In this document: in pieces, positions 1-8,684 of the stretch
Position numbering within the stretch: position 1 is the stretch's first letter
How the letters are laid out: each line of letters begins with the position of its first letter
Assembly: GCA_944324485.1 (NCBI GenBank)
Contig: CALUWM010000010.1
Coordinates: 1-64,000, forward strand
Length of the DNA stretch: 64,000 nucleotides
Direction of reading: 5' to 3'
Origin: Candidatus Gastranaerophilales bacterium
GTDB lineage: Bacteria; Cyanobacteriota; Vampirovibrionia; Gastranaerophilales; Gastranaerophilaceae
Notes under the pieces: model-generated
Databases searched by the model: none
What the model saw: only the letters and a program-made list of their open reading frames with translations
Told to the model about the DNA's origin: nothing
Program-made: the position numbers and the translations under genes

Positions 1-216
1 CAAGAGCCGACTCCAACTCAAGAGCCGACTCCAACTCAAGAGCCGACTCCAACTCAAGAACCGACTCCAACTCAAGAGCCGACTCCAACTCAAGAGCCGA
101 CTCCAACTCAAGAGCCGACTCCAACTCAAGAGCCGACTCCAACTCAAGAACCGACTCCAACTCAAGAACCGACTCCAACTCAAGAGCCGACTCCAACTCA
201 AGAGCCGACTCCATCT
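1..216 (+). repeat. 18-bp coding minisatellite, 12 tandem units
   Basis: Twelve contiguous 18-bp units, CAAGAGCCGACTCCAACT or a close variant, with no spacers, each coding QEPTPT. Units 4, 9 and 10 carry GAA instead of GAG (silent); unit 12 has TCT for ACT. The array continues beyond the left edge. Near-identity at the DNA level points to recent expansion by slippage or unequal recombination. Confidence 0.95.
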
Positions 217-705
217 CCTGAACCAACTGAAAATCCAAGTTATTGTCCTGATACAGATACAGATGGCTCTAGCGGTGATAACGATAACGATACACCTGAT
301 GGTGGCGCAGATTTTGAAGATTCTACAAAACCAACAGCTGAACCAACTGAAAATCCGGAAGAAACTGAATCTCCTGATACAAGCCCAGCGCCAACTGAAG
401 ACTGTGAACCTAATCCAACAATTAATCCAGATCAAGGCAATCTTGAAACTGCACCTCCTGGTGTAAGCCCTGCACCATCCAGAGACCAAACAGGTAATCC
501 AAATCAAGACGACTCCGGAGAAGAATCTCCCAGCGCAACCCCTGAGCCAACTGAAAAAACAGAAGATGAAACACCTGCAGATAAACCAACAGTTACTAAT
601 ACACCATCCGAAGAGCCTTCAGATGACTGTATAGAAACAGGCACGAATGATTCATCAAAAGAAAAAGACAATGATACCGAAGATGAAGAAAAGGATTTCC
701 AATAA
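1..705 (+). CDS. Pro/Thr/Glu repeat protein, C-terminal part (5' end outside window)
   Basis: Frame 1 is open from the window edge to a TAA at 703-705, so the start lies upstream. The first 72 residues are twelve copies of the hexapeptide QEPTPT (the last ends PS). The rest is rich in Pro, Thr, Ser, Glu and Asp, with recurring EPTE and SPAPTE pieces and four scattered Cys, and ends in an acidic tail. No domain is recognised. Such composition is typical of extended surface or linker regions in secreted proteins (inference); whether the protein has a signal peptide or anchor cannot be seen here. A hairpin terminator follows directly and a pilin-like gene lies downstream on the same strand. I am confident it is coding because the repeat keeps the frame and variable bases fall at the third codon position. 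Confidence 0.8.
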   Translation, partial: QEPTPTQEPTPTQEPTPTQEPTPTQEPTPTQEPTPTQEPTPTQEPTPTQEPTPTQEPTPTQEPTPTQEPTPSPEPTENPSYCPDTDTDGSSGDNDNDTPDGGADFEDSTKPTAEPTENPEETESPDTSPAPTEDCEPNPTINPDQGNLETAPPGVSPAPSRDQTGNPNQDDSGEESPSATPEPTEKTEDETPADKPTVTNTPSEEPSDDCIETGTNDSSKEKDNDTEDEEKDFQ

Positions 706-716
706 TAAAATCTATA

Positions 717-745
717 AATGCCTCCAATAAAACGGAGGCATTTTT
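717..745 (+). terminator. Rho-independent terminator of the repeat protein gene
   Basis: Nine-base arms AATGCCTCC (717-725) and GGAGGCATT (734-742) enclose an 8-nt loop. The right arm runs into a short T tract just after the TAA at 703-705. Confidence 0.85.
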
Positions 746-755
746 CATTAAAAAT

Positions 756-784
756 TTGCGAAATTCCAAAAAAAAATCTATAAT
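756..784 (+). promoter_or_regulatory. Sigma-70-type promoter of the pilin-like gene
   Basis: TTGCGA (756-761), a 17-bp spacer and TATAAT (779-784). Transcription would begin near 791, leaving a short leader that holds the SD GGAG (795-798) before the ATG at 806. Confidence 0.6.
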
Positions 785-805
785 TTCAGTAAATGGAGAA
801 ATAAA

Positions 806-1393
806 ATGAAAAAAGGGTTTACACTTGCTGAAGTTCTTGTTTGTATGGTAATAATCGGTATACTTGCAATCATTATGGTACAAAATGTCAAAACCAAAGA
901 TTTTAAAGAGCAAGGATATATTGCAAATGCACTTAAAATAGCAGAAAATATACAACAAGCATCACTAAAAATAAGAGAAATTGAAAAAACAAACTGTCCC
1001 ATGGCAAGCTTTATGGTTGATATTATGGGCACTTGGGAATATGCACTGATAAATTCTTCCGGAAATAATGCCACAGCATCAGATGTAATTAATCTATATG
1101 CCAAATATATAAAATTTGAAAATACAGGTTTAAAATTCTGCGATTATACCAGCTATTGTTCAAATGATAAGATAATAGGGGCAAAAGTTCCACCGGAAAG
1201 TTATATAGGAATTGAGGTTATATCAGTTTCCGACTGTCCAAGTTACTATATACCGGGCTCCACAACAACAACTCCTGGAAAAGGGAAATGTTGGGGAAAA
1301 TTATATATAGATGTTGATGGAAACAAAGGGCCAAATCAACTTGGAAAAGATGTGTTTGTATATGGTTTAAATGAAATAGGTGTAGCTTATTAA
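806..1393 (+). CDS. Type IV pilin-like / pseudopilin protein
   Basis: 195 aa. The N-terminus is a class III prepilin leader: KKG, then FTLAEVLVCMVIIGILAIIM, with expected peptidase cleavage after Gly4 and Glu at mature position 5. This hydrophobic helix packs the pilus core in the family. The remainder is a globular domain with several Cys (for example NCP, FCDYTSYC, SDCP, GKCWG) that could form disulfides, and Gly/Asp-rich stretches near the end similar to calcium-binding loops of major pseudopilins (weak). SD GGAG sits 7 nt before the ATG. No pilus assembly genes are in view, so type IV pilus, type II secretion and competence roles cannot be separated. Confidence 0.85.
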   Translation: MKKGFTLAEVLVCMVIIGILAIIMVQNVKTKDFKEQGYIANALKIAENIQQASLKIREIEKTNCPMASFMVDIMGTWEYALINSSGNNATASDVINLYAKYIKFENTGLKFCDYTSYCSNDKIIGAKVPPESYIGIEVISVSDCPSYYIPGSTTTTPGKGKCWGKLYIDVDGNKGPNQLGKDVFVYGLNEIGVAY

Positions 1394-2181
1394 GTTTCAT
1401 TGTTAATTAAAAACAAAGTTTTATTTAATCTTGCCAAAAGCTTTGATTTTTCATTTTTTATATTCTGTTCGCTGTATTTACCTTGTGAAGTTGGAATATA
1501 TCTTGCATAATAATTAGAATCATATAACAAATTTCCAAGAATTTTAGCATGGTAATTTGTTGTTAAAATATCAATATAACTCTCTTTTAAAGATTCTGAT
1601 TTTTCTTGATATTTCAATTTTAAATTTTTACTATATAAATCAATCACATTAACACATGCATTAAAACGCTGAATATCTCCATCTTCTTCTATACATTTTT
1701 TTAAATTCGACAAAGCAAATTTAATCCTTTGAATATCATTTAAATAATTCGAAGACTTTTCTTTTTTAACAATAACATCTAAAAACAAAGCATCATCATA
1801 AGGAGCTTTTTTAAGATTTTCATCATATAAATCTTCTTCACTTGGAATCTTCAACTCATCTTTATTTTTAGAAATTGCATCTTGCCTTTTATATTTAAAT
1901 TCATTTTCAATATCAGGCAAAACTCCCCAATAGCCTTTTTTAGCTTCCTCAGTTTCTTCCTTTTTTGAAATTTTATCTTTAAAAAATTTTGAAAACCAGT
2001 TTGTCTTTTGTTTTGTTATATTTTTAATATTTTCTATTTTATCTTTTTGAATTATATTAGGCTTACTTTTTGCATCTTCAAAAGGAGTATCAAGAAAAAA
2101 GTCTTCTTCACAATAAGCAAAATTTATTGTGAAGAAGAAAGATAATACTATTAAATTGAGAGAGATTAAAAACTTTTTCAT
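1390..2181 (-). CDS. Secreted protein of unknown function in the flagellar operon
   Basis: 263 aa with a clear signal peptide (hydrophobic residues about 5-20, cleavage probably near FAYC/EED). The mature part is Lys/Glu/Asn-rich and helical, with no family I recognise. It starts 4 nt after the hook-protein stop with no SD of its own, so it is probably translated by coupling and belongs to the minus-strand flagellar group. That position suggests a periplasmic or basal-body accessory role (inference only). Its 3' end overlaps the convergent pilin-like gene by 4 nt. Confidence 0.7.
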   Translation of the reverse strand: MKKFLISLNLIVLSFFFTINFAYCEEDFFLDTPFEDAKSKPNIIQKDKIENIKNITKQKTNWFSKFFKDKISKKEETEEAKKGYWGVLPDIENEFKYKRQDAISKNKDELKIPSEEDLYDENLKKAPYDDALFLDVIVKKEKSSNYLNDIQRIKFALSNLKKCIEEDGDIQRFNACVNVIDLYSKNLKLKYQEKSESLKESYIDILTTNYHAKILGNLLYDSNYYARYIPTSQGKYSEQNIKNEKSKLLARLNKTLFLINNET

Positions 2182-2185
2182 AATA

Positions 2186-3019
2186 TTAACTTAATAATTC
2201 CATAGCAGATTCCAATAACTGCTTATATGTAGACATAATTTTTCCGGATAAATCAAGTTGGGTTTGAGCTTGTTGCCAATATGTAGCATTAGCTTTAAAA
2301 TCAACATTAGATAATTCAATCAAACCACTCCTTATTTCACCCCTACCAGCAACAGGCTTTCCAGAGTATTCTGTTTCTAAATACTGACCTTGTTTATATT
2401 CAAAAAGTTCCTGAGGATTATGAAAATTCATAACAGCAAGCTTATATAAAGGTGCAGAGTCTTTACCATTATTAGCTTTTCCATACAAAACCCCATCGCC
2501 CTTAATTTCAAATTCGTCATATTTTCCTAAGTATTTTCCATTGTCCGGATCAATCCATAATTTTATTTCAGTAGTTGGAACAGACAATGCTCCACCTTGA
2601 GCAAGAGTATCTTGAAAAGCGTCATTATCTAATGATTTAGTACCGGACATAATTTCGCCTTTATCATTTAAAATATACCCTTGAACTTTTGAACCGTCAG
2701 CAGCTCTGTATACCCCTTCTCCATCAAATTTAAACTCACCCAAACGAGTATAAGCTATTCGTCCTTCATCATTTCTCAAAACAAAAAAACCGTTTCCTTC
2801 GAGAAATACATTCTCATTGGAAGTTCCGGGTATTGCTTTTCCTTGCCCTTGATTTTTCAAAACCATATCAGGAATAGCAGAATCAAGATAAGTCTTAAAT
2901 GTTACTTGACTTTCTCTATAACCTGGAGTATACATATTTACAAGATTTTCCGATATTGCGTTCATCCAATGTACTGTTGTTTTTTGAACATTCATCGCAT
3001 TAATATATGAATCTCTCAT
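2186..3019 (-). CDS. Flagellar hook/distal-rod family protein (FlgE/FlgF/FlgG type)
   Basis: 277 aa. The N-terminal rod motif is present (NAISENLVNMYTPGYRES, about residues 21-38), followed by the FlgE/F/G core GNGFFVL and YTRLGEF, and the C-terminal motif GLIELSNVDF with a terminal heptad helix. These proteins are exported by the flagellar type III apparatus and polymerise into rod or hook. Length is near FlgG (about 260) and shorter than a typical FlgE. The sequence GYRESQVTF and the ending STYKQLLESAMELL leave FlgE, FlgF and FlgG open, so no symbol is given. It starts with SD AAAGGAG and overlaps the upstream fliK-like gene in ATGA (4 nt). Confidence 0.85.
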   Translation of the reverse strand: MRDSYINAMNVQKTTVHWMNAISENLVNMYTPGYRESQVTFKTYLDSAIPDMVLKNQGQGKAIPGTSNENVFLEGNGFFVLRNDEGRIAYTRLGEFKFDGEGVYRAADGSKVQGYILNDKGEIMSGTKSLDNDAFQDTLAQGGALSVPTTEIKLWIDPDNGKYLGKYDEFEIKGDGVLYGKANNGKDSAPLYKLAVMNFHNPQELFEYKQGQYLETEYSGKPVAGRGEIRSGLIELSNVDFKANATYWQQAQTQLDLSGKIMSTYKQLLESAMELLS

Positions 3020-3666
3020 TTGTTGCTCCTTTTTTGCTTTCTGGACTGGTTATCGTCTTTATACCTTGAATATCCCAAAGAGGAATAGTTAATATTTTCA
3101 TCATCAAAACGTTGCTTAAGGCATTGAATATTATTTCTTAAATAGCTCTCTACTTCCGCAGTTCCGGGAATAAAATGAGCTTGAACTTTACCATCTTTAT
3201 CAAGCTTTAAAACAACCGTAACATCTCTATCAAAATCAAGTCTGATTGGTTTATTTGTAGTAACAGAAGTTTGCAACATATTAATCAAAGAATTTGTAAC
3301 TTGAATTCTTTTATTGTCAGAGGTAGATAGTTTAATTTCACTATCTTCTACTGAATAATTTATTAAATTTTGCTGATTTAAAAGATTAACAAAAAATATT
3401 GCATCTTGAACTCCAATTTTAGTTGCATCAATATCAAACTCCGAACCAAAATCAAGCTCTAAAAATTTTGCATTTAATTCTTCCATAAAATCTATTTCTT
3501 TTGGAGAAATAAGATTCTCAATTATCTCTTGCAAGCGAGTTTTTATGCTGTCAAAAGGATTTAATTCTTTTTGACTTATATATTTTTCGGGCTCAAATAT
3601 CTCTCTTAAATTGGTTTTTATTAAGTCCTCGTTATATTCTTGCTTTGAAATGTTTTCAATTTCCAT
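3016..3666 (-). CDS. fliK: Probable flagellar hook-length control protein (FliK-like)
   Basis: 216 aa. The C-terminal half has the shape of the FliK/Flg_hook domain: IRLDFDRDVTVVLKLDKDGK followed by VQAHFIPGTAEVESYLR, NNIQCLKQRF and then INYSSLGYS, matching the family order beta strands, ELLRxxLxxLRexL, then a final strand. The last 15 residues are Lys/Arg/Gln-rich. It is much shorter than usual FliK (about 350-450 aa); the acidic N-terminal part would be the ruler region. Its place between fliJ and a hook/rod gene supports the call. Overlaps fliJ by 11 nt and the hook gene by 4 nt. Confidence 0.6.
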   Translation of the reverse strand: MEIENISKQEYNEDLIKTNLREIFEPEKYISQKELNPFDSIKTRLQEIIENLISPKEIDFMEELNAKFLELDFGSEFDIDATKIGVQDAIFFVNLLNQQNLINYSVEDSEIKLSTSDNKRIQVTNSLINMLQTSVTTNKPIRLDFDRDVTVVLKLDKDGKVQAHFIPGTAEVESYLRNNIQCLKQRFDDENINYSSLGYSRYKDDNQSRKQKRSNK

Positions 3667-4150
3667 TTTTGACTTTTTCTAAATACTCTAAATACTCTTG
3701 ATATTCTTCGTCTTCTTTCTTTTCTTTATTCCTTATAAAGAATTTTTGCGAGCCTATTTCATTCAACTCTTTAAGCTCAAGTGCTTTTTGTTCTTGTATA
3801 TAATTTTCTTTTTGATGTTCTTTATGTTTTTCTAATACATTTACTTCTTGTTCCCTTAATTTTAATAATTCTTTTTCCCTATTAAGTGCCTGTATTGCCT
3901 CTTGTTTTTGTTGTTGAAGCTTTTTATCTTCTTCCCATAAATGTTTTATGAATTTATCATATCTTTCATACATCATTGGGTCTGCTTTTCGCATTTGTTT
4001 TGTCAAATCATCAATTTGTTGAAGATTTTTAATTATTAAAAGTTCAATTCTATCAACCTCTTTCTGAGCATTAATTACCGCTTGGAGCTGCTCTTCTTTT
4101 TTTCTTATCCTGATTTCCAGAATTTTTTGTAATCTATATGAAAAAGGCAT
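3656..4150 (-). CDS. fliJ: Flagellar export protein FliJ
   Basis: 164 aa, almost wholly coiled coil, starting FSYRLQKILEIRIRKKEEQ, which is the typical FliJ opening (F-xx-RLQ-xx-L-xx-R-xx-KEE-x-Q). Long Gln/Lys/Glu heptads run from about residue 15 to 130. FliJ escorts export substrates and couples the FliI ATPase to the FlhA gate. First gene of a minus-strand flagellar operon continuing into the fliK-like and hook/rod genes. fliI, its usual partner, is not in the window. Confidence 0.8.
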   Translation of the reverse strand: MPFSYRLQKILEIRIRKKEEQLQAVINAQKEVDRIELLIIKNLQQIDDLTKQMRKADPMMYERYDKFIKHLWEEDKKLQQQKQEAIQALNREKELLKLREQEVNVLEKHKEHQKENYIQEQKALELKELNEIGSQKFFIRNKEKKEDEEYQEYLEYLEKVKNGN

Positions 4151-4291
4151 TTTTTGTCCATGTATATACTTTCCTAAAATCGAATACGGCTAAAGGATAA
4201 TAACTATTTAATAAAAAAATTATTAAAGTCAAAAAAATCAACTAAATATATGATTTTAATTGTCTAACATATAGTTGATAATTTTATTACT

Positions 4292-5224
4292 ATGGCTAGG
4301 GGATATATAAAAAAAGTCGTATTGGTGCTTGCTTTGTTTGCTTTTTGCAACTTAAACTGTTTTGCACTTGAAAAAATAGGTATCATAACAGATACTCTTT
4401 TAACACCTGTAAACTACTATAATGCCTATTACAGAACTCCTGAATTTTTTGCTCAAGACGTAAGAGCAAGTTTAATGAAAAGAAATGTACAAGTTATTCC
4501 GATTGACTCAGCGCAAAATGCTCTAAAACAAGCCGGCTTAAGGCAATACGACTTAGAATCCCTACAAGGACTACAACAAGGATACAACCTTGAATACCCT
4601 CTTTTAAAAAAAATCGCAAAAAAAATAGGGGTTAAAAAAATGGTTGTAATCACCATGGGAATGGATATACAAAGAGACTTTCTAAAAAATACGATGTGGA
4701 ACATATTTAACGTATCCGGAATGGATGTGGTTAATCCAACCCACAGGGTTTCAGTATATGTAAGTTTTGTCGATGTCGAAAAAGAAATTGTGCTTTGGGA
4801 AAGTATATACGCTAAAAATATAAGAAACAATAAAATGAAAAATCTCGACACTACAATTTCCAACAATTACGAAGGAATGTTACGTTTAAAAGAATACTCC
4901 AAATACATAAGCCCCGATATTGCATATAATGTTAAAATGAAAATGTTAAATCCGAATTTCGTTGAGCCGCCAACTGAAATAACAAGAGAAAATATTAAAC
5001 AATATGCAAAAGACAGACATAATATTGGTGTCAAGAAAGAACTCTCAGAAATTGAAAGAAAAAAATGGGACACAGATAAACTAAGAGACGACACTAAAGA
5101 AAACATTATTGATGTAACAAACACAACAAAAAACGGAATAGTAAATTTTGGAAATAAAACAAAAAACGGTATAATAAATCTAAAAAATAAAATTTTTAGG
5201 AAAAAAGAAGAAAATTGGTTATAA
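4292..5224 (+). CDS. Exported protein of unknown function upstream of fliL
   Basis: 310 aa. Signal peptide: positively charged start, hydrophobic core about 9-21, cleavage probably after CFA near residue 25. The segment from about 85 to 160 (YPLLKKIAKKIGVKKMVVIT then VYVSFVDVEKEIVLWE) has the alternating pattern seen in periplasmic CsgG/TolB-like N-domains, but I cannot assign a family. Near the C-terminus two 11-residue repeats occur, TKNGIVNFGNK and TKNGIINLKNK. No SD is visible; GATAAT at 4277-4282 lies 9 nt before ATG, so the mRNA may be leaderless. 14 nt upstream of fliL, so a flagellar or envelope role is possible. Confidence 0.7.
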   Translation: MARGYIKKVVLVLALFAFCNLNCFALEKIGIITDTLLTPVNYYNAYYRTPEFFAQDVRASLMKRNVQVIPIDSAQNALKQAGLRQYDLESLQGLQQGYNLEYPLLKKIAKKIGVKKMVVITMGMDIQRDFLKNTMWNIFNVSGMDVVNPTHRVSVYVSFVDVEKEIVLWESIYAKNIRNNKMKNLDTTISNNYEGMLRLKEYSKYISPDIAYNVKMKMLNPNFVEPPTEITRENIKQYAKDRHNIGVKKELSEIERKKWDTDKLRDDTKENIIDVTNTTKNGIVNFGNKTKNGIINLKNKIFRKKEENWL

Positions 5225-5237
5225 TCTTGGAGGAATT

Positions 5238-5858
5238 ATGGTAAAACCTGTTGATAACAAAGAAGATAAAAATCCTAATAAAAAACCACCTATTGAACTC
5301 ACACCAAATATGATAATGATATTAAACAACGTCATATTGATTGTTGTGGTTATTGTTTCTATGTTAATTATGTATTTTATGATAGATTCATCTATGAACA
5401 AAAAAATAGCTAAACTTCTTCCTGAAAACGAACAGATAGATGACGAAGAAGAAGATGTAAAACAAGAAGGGGTTTTGTTAGATTTAGGAGAATTCATCTT
5501 AAATTTAGCTGATACAACTCACAGAAGATATTTAAAAGTCGGAGTAGCAATGGAACTTTCCAAAACAGAAGCAGAAATGCTTGAAGCTCAAGCACCAGCC
5601 GCATCTGGAGGACATGGCGGACATGGAGCATCTGCTCCGGTTGATCCAAGTGCTGCAATAATAGGAGAAATGGAAAGATACAAACCCGCAATTAGAGATG
5701 CTATTATATCAGTTCTTTCAAACAAAACTTCAGATGAACTTTCAACTCCGACAGGAAAAGAAATAGCAAAAGAAGAAATTCTACAAATGGTAAACAATAT
5801 CTTTGAAGGTCAAAGAGAAGTTATGAGAGTTAGTTTTGGACAATTTATAATTCAATAA
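5238..5858 (+). CDS. fliL: Flagellar basal body-associated protein FliL
   Basis: 206 aa. Cytoplasmic N-tail, one membrane helix at about residues 31-49 (VILIVVVIVSMLIMYFMI), then the periplasmic FliL domain with LGEFILNLADTTHRRYLKVG, and the typical end IFEGQREVMRVSFGQFIIQ. FliL surrounds the stator ring and modulates motor torque. An Ala/Gly/His-rich insert (SGGHGGHGAS, about residues 122-131) interrupts the domain. Strong SD GGAGG 4 nt before ATG. fliN follows with one intervening base. Confidence 0.9.
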   Translation: MVKPVDNKEDKNPNKKPPIELTPNMIMILNNVILIVVVIVSMLIMYFMIDSSMNKKIAKLLPENEQIDDEEEDVKQEGVLLDLGEFILNLADTTHRRYLKVGVAMELSKTEAEMLEAQAPAASGGHGGHGASAPVDPSAAIIGEMERYKPAIRDAIISVLSNKTSDELSTPTGKEIAKEEILQMVNNIFEGQREVMRVSFGQFIIQ

Positions 5859-5859
5859 A

Positions 5860-6294
5860 ATGGAAGAAAAAGAAGAAAAATTAAATAACGAACAAATTTC
5901 AAACGAAATTTCACCCAATGACAAAATATCAGTTACGGAAGAAATTACAAATTCTGAACAACCCGCTCACGAGTTGGTTACAGTCAGACCTGTTAAATTT
6001 CAAGAATTTGAAGATGTTCCTGCAAATAGATCAATCAAAAAAAATCTTGATATAATGCAAGATGTCTTAATGCACATAAGTGTTGAATTAGGCAGAACAA
6101 AATCTTCGATTAAAGAAGTAATGGAAATGGAAAAAGGTTCAATTGTTGAACTGGATAAAATTGCAGGTGAACAAGTTGAAATATACGTAAATGAAAAGTT
6201 GGTAGCGAAAGGTGAAGTTATTGTAATTGAAGATAAATTTGGTGTTAGAGTTACAAGCACAAGCCTTCAAAAAGGTCTAAATTCTAACCCCTAA
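5860..6294 (+). CDS. fliN: Flagellar motor switch protein FliN
   Basis: 144 aa. The C-terminal SpoA/FliN domain (about residues 58-140) is clear: QDVLMHISVELGRTK, then MEKGSIVELDKIAGEQVEIY, VNEKLVAKGEVIVIEDKFGV and RVTSTS. FliN forms the C-ring with FliM and binds the type III ATPase complex. The first 55 residues are an acidic, disordered extension. Starts one base after the fliL stop without SD, so probably coupled. The 3' end overlaps recG on the opposite strand by 11 nt. Confidence 0.9.
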   Translation: MEEKEEKLNNEQISNEISPNDKISVTEEITNSEQPAHELVTVRPVKFQEFEDVPANRSIKKNLDIMQDVLMHISVELGRTKSSIKEVMEMEKGSIVELDKIAGEQVEIYVNEKLVAKGEVIVIEDKFGVRVTSTSLQKGLNSNP

Positions 6295-8674
6295 ACAAAT
6301 TATAACTTAGAACTTCATTTTTTAATAACGGATAATCATCAATATTTTGATTTTTAACAAATTCAAAAGCATAATCTCTTGCAATATTTAAAATCTCAGC
6401 GTCATTTACTAAATCAGCCAGCCTAAAATCAGGAAGTCCGGATTGTCTGGTACCTAAAAATTCCCCCGGACCCCTCAATTCTAAATCCTTTTGCGAAATA
6501 ACGAATCCATCATTGGTTTTTGTCATAATTTCAAGCCGTTTTCTAACATCTTTGCTTGAACTTGTCGTAATTAAAGCACAATAAGATTGAGCATCTCCTC
6601 GACCAACACGTCCTCTAAGCTGATGCAGCTGAGAAAGACCAAACCTTTCTGCATTTTCTATCACGATAACTGTTGCATTAGGATTATCCACACCGACTTC
6701 TACAACAGTTGTAGAAACCAAAATATCATATTTCCCGCTTTTAAAATCATTCATTACTTCATCTTTTTCAGTATTCGACATCTTTCCATGAAGCAAACCG
6801 ATATTATATCCTTGAAACACACCTTCTTGCAATTTCTTTGCCTCTTCCGTTGCAGCTTTTGCACTAATTGCTTCCGATTCATCTATTAAAGGGTAGACAA
6901 TATAAGCCTGATGCTTAAAAAATATTTCTTTTTTAATTAAATCATATATTTTTTTTCTCTCGCTTAATCCGCCAAGCGAAGTTATAATGGGTTTTCTGCC
7001 TTTTGGTAATTCATTCATTACAGTCATATCCAATTCGCCATGTAAAGTTAAAGCAAGAGTTCTTGGTATCGGAGTTGCTGTCATATTCAGCATTTGAGGC
7101 ATTTTTCCTTTGTTTAAAAGAGCGCTTCTTTGCTTAACACCAAATCTATGCTGTTCATCAATTACAATCGCACCAAGATTATTAAACTCTATTCCCTCTT
7201 GAATAAGTGCATGGGTACCAACCGCAATATGTATTTGACCGTTTTTTAAGTTTGCATATGCTTCTTTTTTTGCTTTTTGCGTATTTTTACCTACAAATAA
7301 ACCAACACTTAAACCGAGCGGAGTTAACCAAGAAGAGAAATTTCTATAATGCTGAAGAGCCAATATTTCAGTAGGTGCCATAATAGCACCCTGATAACCG
7401 TTTTCAATAGCACATAATAACATTATGCACGCTACAACGGTTTTTCCTGATCCAACATCACCTTGAAGCAACCTTTGCATAGGTTTTGTTGAATTTAAAT
7501 CTTTAAAAATCTCATCAATTGCCTTTTTTTGAGCATTTGTTAATTCAAATGGCAAATTCCGGATAAATCTTTCTACAAGTCCATCTTTCTTTATTTCAAG
7601 CTTAATCGATTCATCTTTTTCAATTTCTTTCCTTAGAAGCGCAAGATTTAACTGCATAGAAAAAAATTCTTCAAACACAAGCCTATATCTAGCTTTATCA
7701 ATTTCATCAAATGATATCGGAAAATGCAGAGCAGATATTGCTTCCTTTTTTTTAACCAAAGAAAGCTTATCTATAATATAATCAGGCAAAGGCTCATATA
7801 TCTTATCCCAAAATTTTTCTATTGAATTTTTAATTGCATTCACTAAAGTCTTGGAATTTAAGTCTTCAGTCAAAGGATATATCGGAACAATTCTGTTTTT
7901 TTCAGATTCAATTTCCACACCCTCGCCTAATACTTGTATTTGTACCTTATCCAAAGTAGTTCTTGAATTATAATCATCATATTTAACAGTCCCTAGAACC
8001 ATCACAAGAGAATTTATCGGATACATTTTTTTATAATGTTCAATAAGTCTTCTGTTATTTGTTTTAATAAATAAATTAACGGGAATCATTCCGGTTTTAT
8101 CTTTTATGTAGATTGTAAAAATGGTCAATTTCTTTTGTGTTGTAAAATGCTGAATCTTGGCTATTGTTCCGTATATAGTAACATTTTCACCAAGTTTTAA
8201 ATCCTTAATCTTATTTTGCCCCTTATAATCTGCATATTTTCTTGGATAATATTGTATTAAATCCTTAACCTTGAAAATACCTAATTTATTAAACAACTTT
8301 GCAATCTGAGGTCCAACACCTTTAACAAAAGTAACATCTATGTCTTCAATTTCTTCTTGAAACTCTTTTGATTCAATTACATTCTTTTTTACTTTTGGTT
8401 TAATCTGTTTTCTTAAACGATAAAATAATTCCAATGTTTTATCAATAGTATATTTTCGATTAAAAACACTATCTATTGAATAGCTTTCAAAAAGATTTAT
8501 TAAATTCGCAACATTTTGTTTTTCAACTCTATTTATTCTTTTTAAAACATCATACAAAATACCAATCATAAATTTCGAAAAATTCATCTTTTTACCGTCA
8601 AAATTAATGTATTGATATTTAATTTCTAAGGTGATAGCTTGTTTTACTTTTTCATAAATTTCATCAAAATCCAA
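6284..8674 (-). CDS. recG: ATP-dependent DNA helicase RecG
   Basis: 796 aa. RecG remodels stalled replication forks and Holliday junctions. Order: an N-terminal extension of about 105 residues, helix-hairpin-like VKGVGPQIAKLFNKLGI, OB-fold wedge domain (about 160-260), then SF2 helicase with Walker A GDVGSGKT (405-412), DEQH box (506-509), motif III MTATPIPRTLALTLHGELDM and motif VI RGRVGRGD. The extension makes it longer than E. coli RecG (693 aa) and resembles the cyanobacterial form. The start is TTG at 8674, because no in-frame ATG lies near the N-terminal helix. It follows the cyclase stop by 10 nt, so the two are probably co-transcribed. Confidence 0.95.
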   Translation of the reverse strand: MDFDEIYEKVKQAITLEIKYQYINFDGKKMNFSKFMIGILYDVLKRINRVEKQNVANLINLFESYSIDSVFNRKYTIDKTLELFYRLRKQIKPKVKKNVIESKEFQEEIEDIDVTFVKGVGPQIAKLFNKLGIFKVKDLIQYYPRKYADYKGQNKIKDLKLGENVTIYGTIAKIQHFTTQKKLTIFTIYIKDKTGMIPVNLFIKTNNRRLIEHYKKMYPINSLVMVLGTVKYDDYNSRTTLDKVQIQVLGEGVEIESEKNRIVPIYPLTEDLNSKTLVNAIKNSIEKFWDKIYEPLPDYIIDKLSLVKKKEAISALHFPISFDEIDKARYRLVFEEFFSMQLNLALLRKEIEKDESIKLEIKKDGLVERFIRNLPFELTNAQKKAIDEIFKDLNSTKPMQRLLQGDVGSGKTVVACIMLLCAIENGYQGAIMAPTEILALQHYRNFSSWLTPLGLSVGLFVGKNTQKAKKEAYANLKNGQIHIAVGTHALIQEGIEFNNLGAIVIDEQHRFGVKQRSALLNKGKMPQMLNMTATPIPRTLALTLHGELDMTVMNELPKGRKPIITSLGGLSERKKIYDLIKKEIFFKHQAYIVYPLIDESEAISAKAATEEAKKLQEGVFQGYNIGLLHGKMSNTEKDEVMNDFKSGKYDILVSTTVVEVGVDNPNATVIVIENAERFGLSQLHQLRGRVGRGDAQSYCALITTSSSKDVRKRLEIMTKTNDGFVISQKDLELRGPGEFLGTRQSGLPDFRLADLVNDAEILNIARDYAFEFVKNQNIDDYPLLKNEVLSYNLFRG

Positions 8675-8684
8675 AATCTCAACC

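Noticed and set aside
1-216. Possible CRISPR array
   Set aside because: The repeats are 18 bp, directly abutting with no spacers, and stay in one reading frame coding QEPTPT. It is a coding minisatellite.
263-466. 67-residue open frame on plus inside the repeat protein
   Set aside because: Lies in frame 2 of the real frame-1 coding region and has Leu/Gln-rich shadow composition.
4237-4279. Inverted repeat ATCAACTA/TAGTTGAT between fliJ and the plus-strand gene
   Set aside because: Arms are only 8 bp in very AT-rich sequence with an imperfect interior; it could be chance. Not listed as a regulatory site.
4453-4866. Hydrophobic open frames antisense to several genes (here and at 11.5-13, 15.1-15.5, 25-28 and 39.4-39.9 kb)
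   Set aside because: They are antisense images of Lys/Glu-rich genes, giving Phe/Leu/Ser-rich false membrane proteins; none has an SD together with independent coding character.
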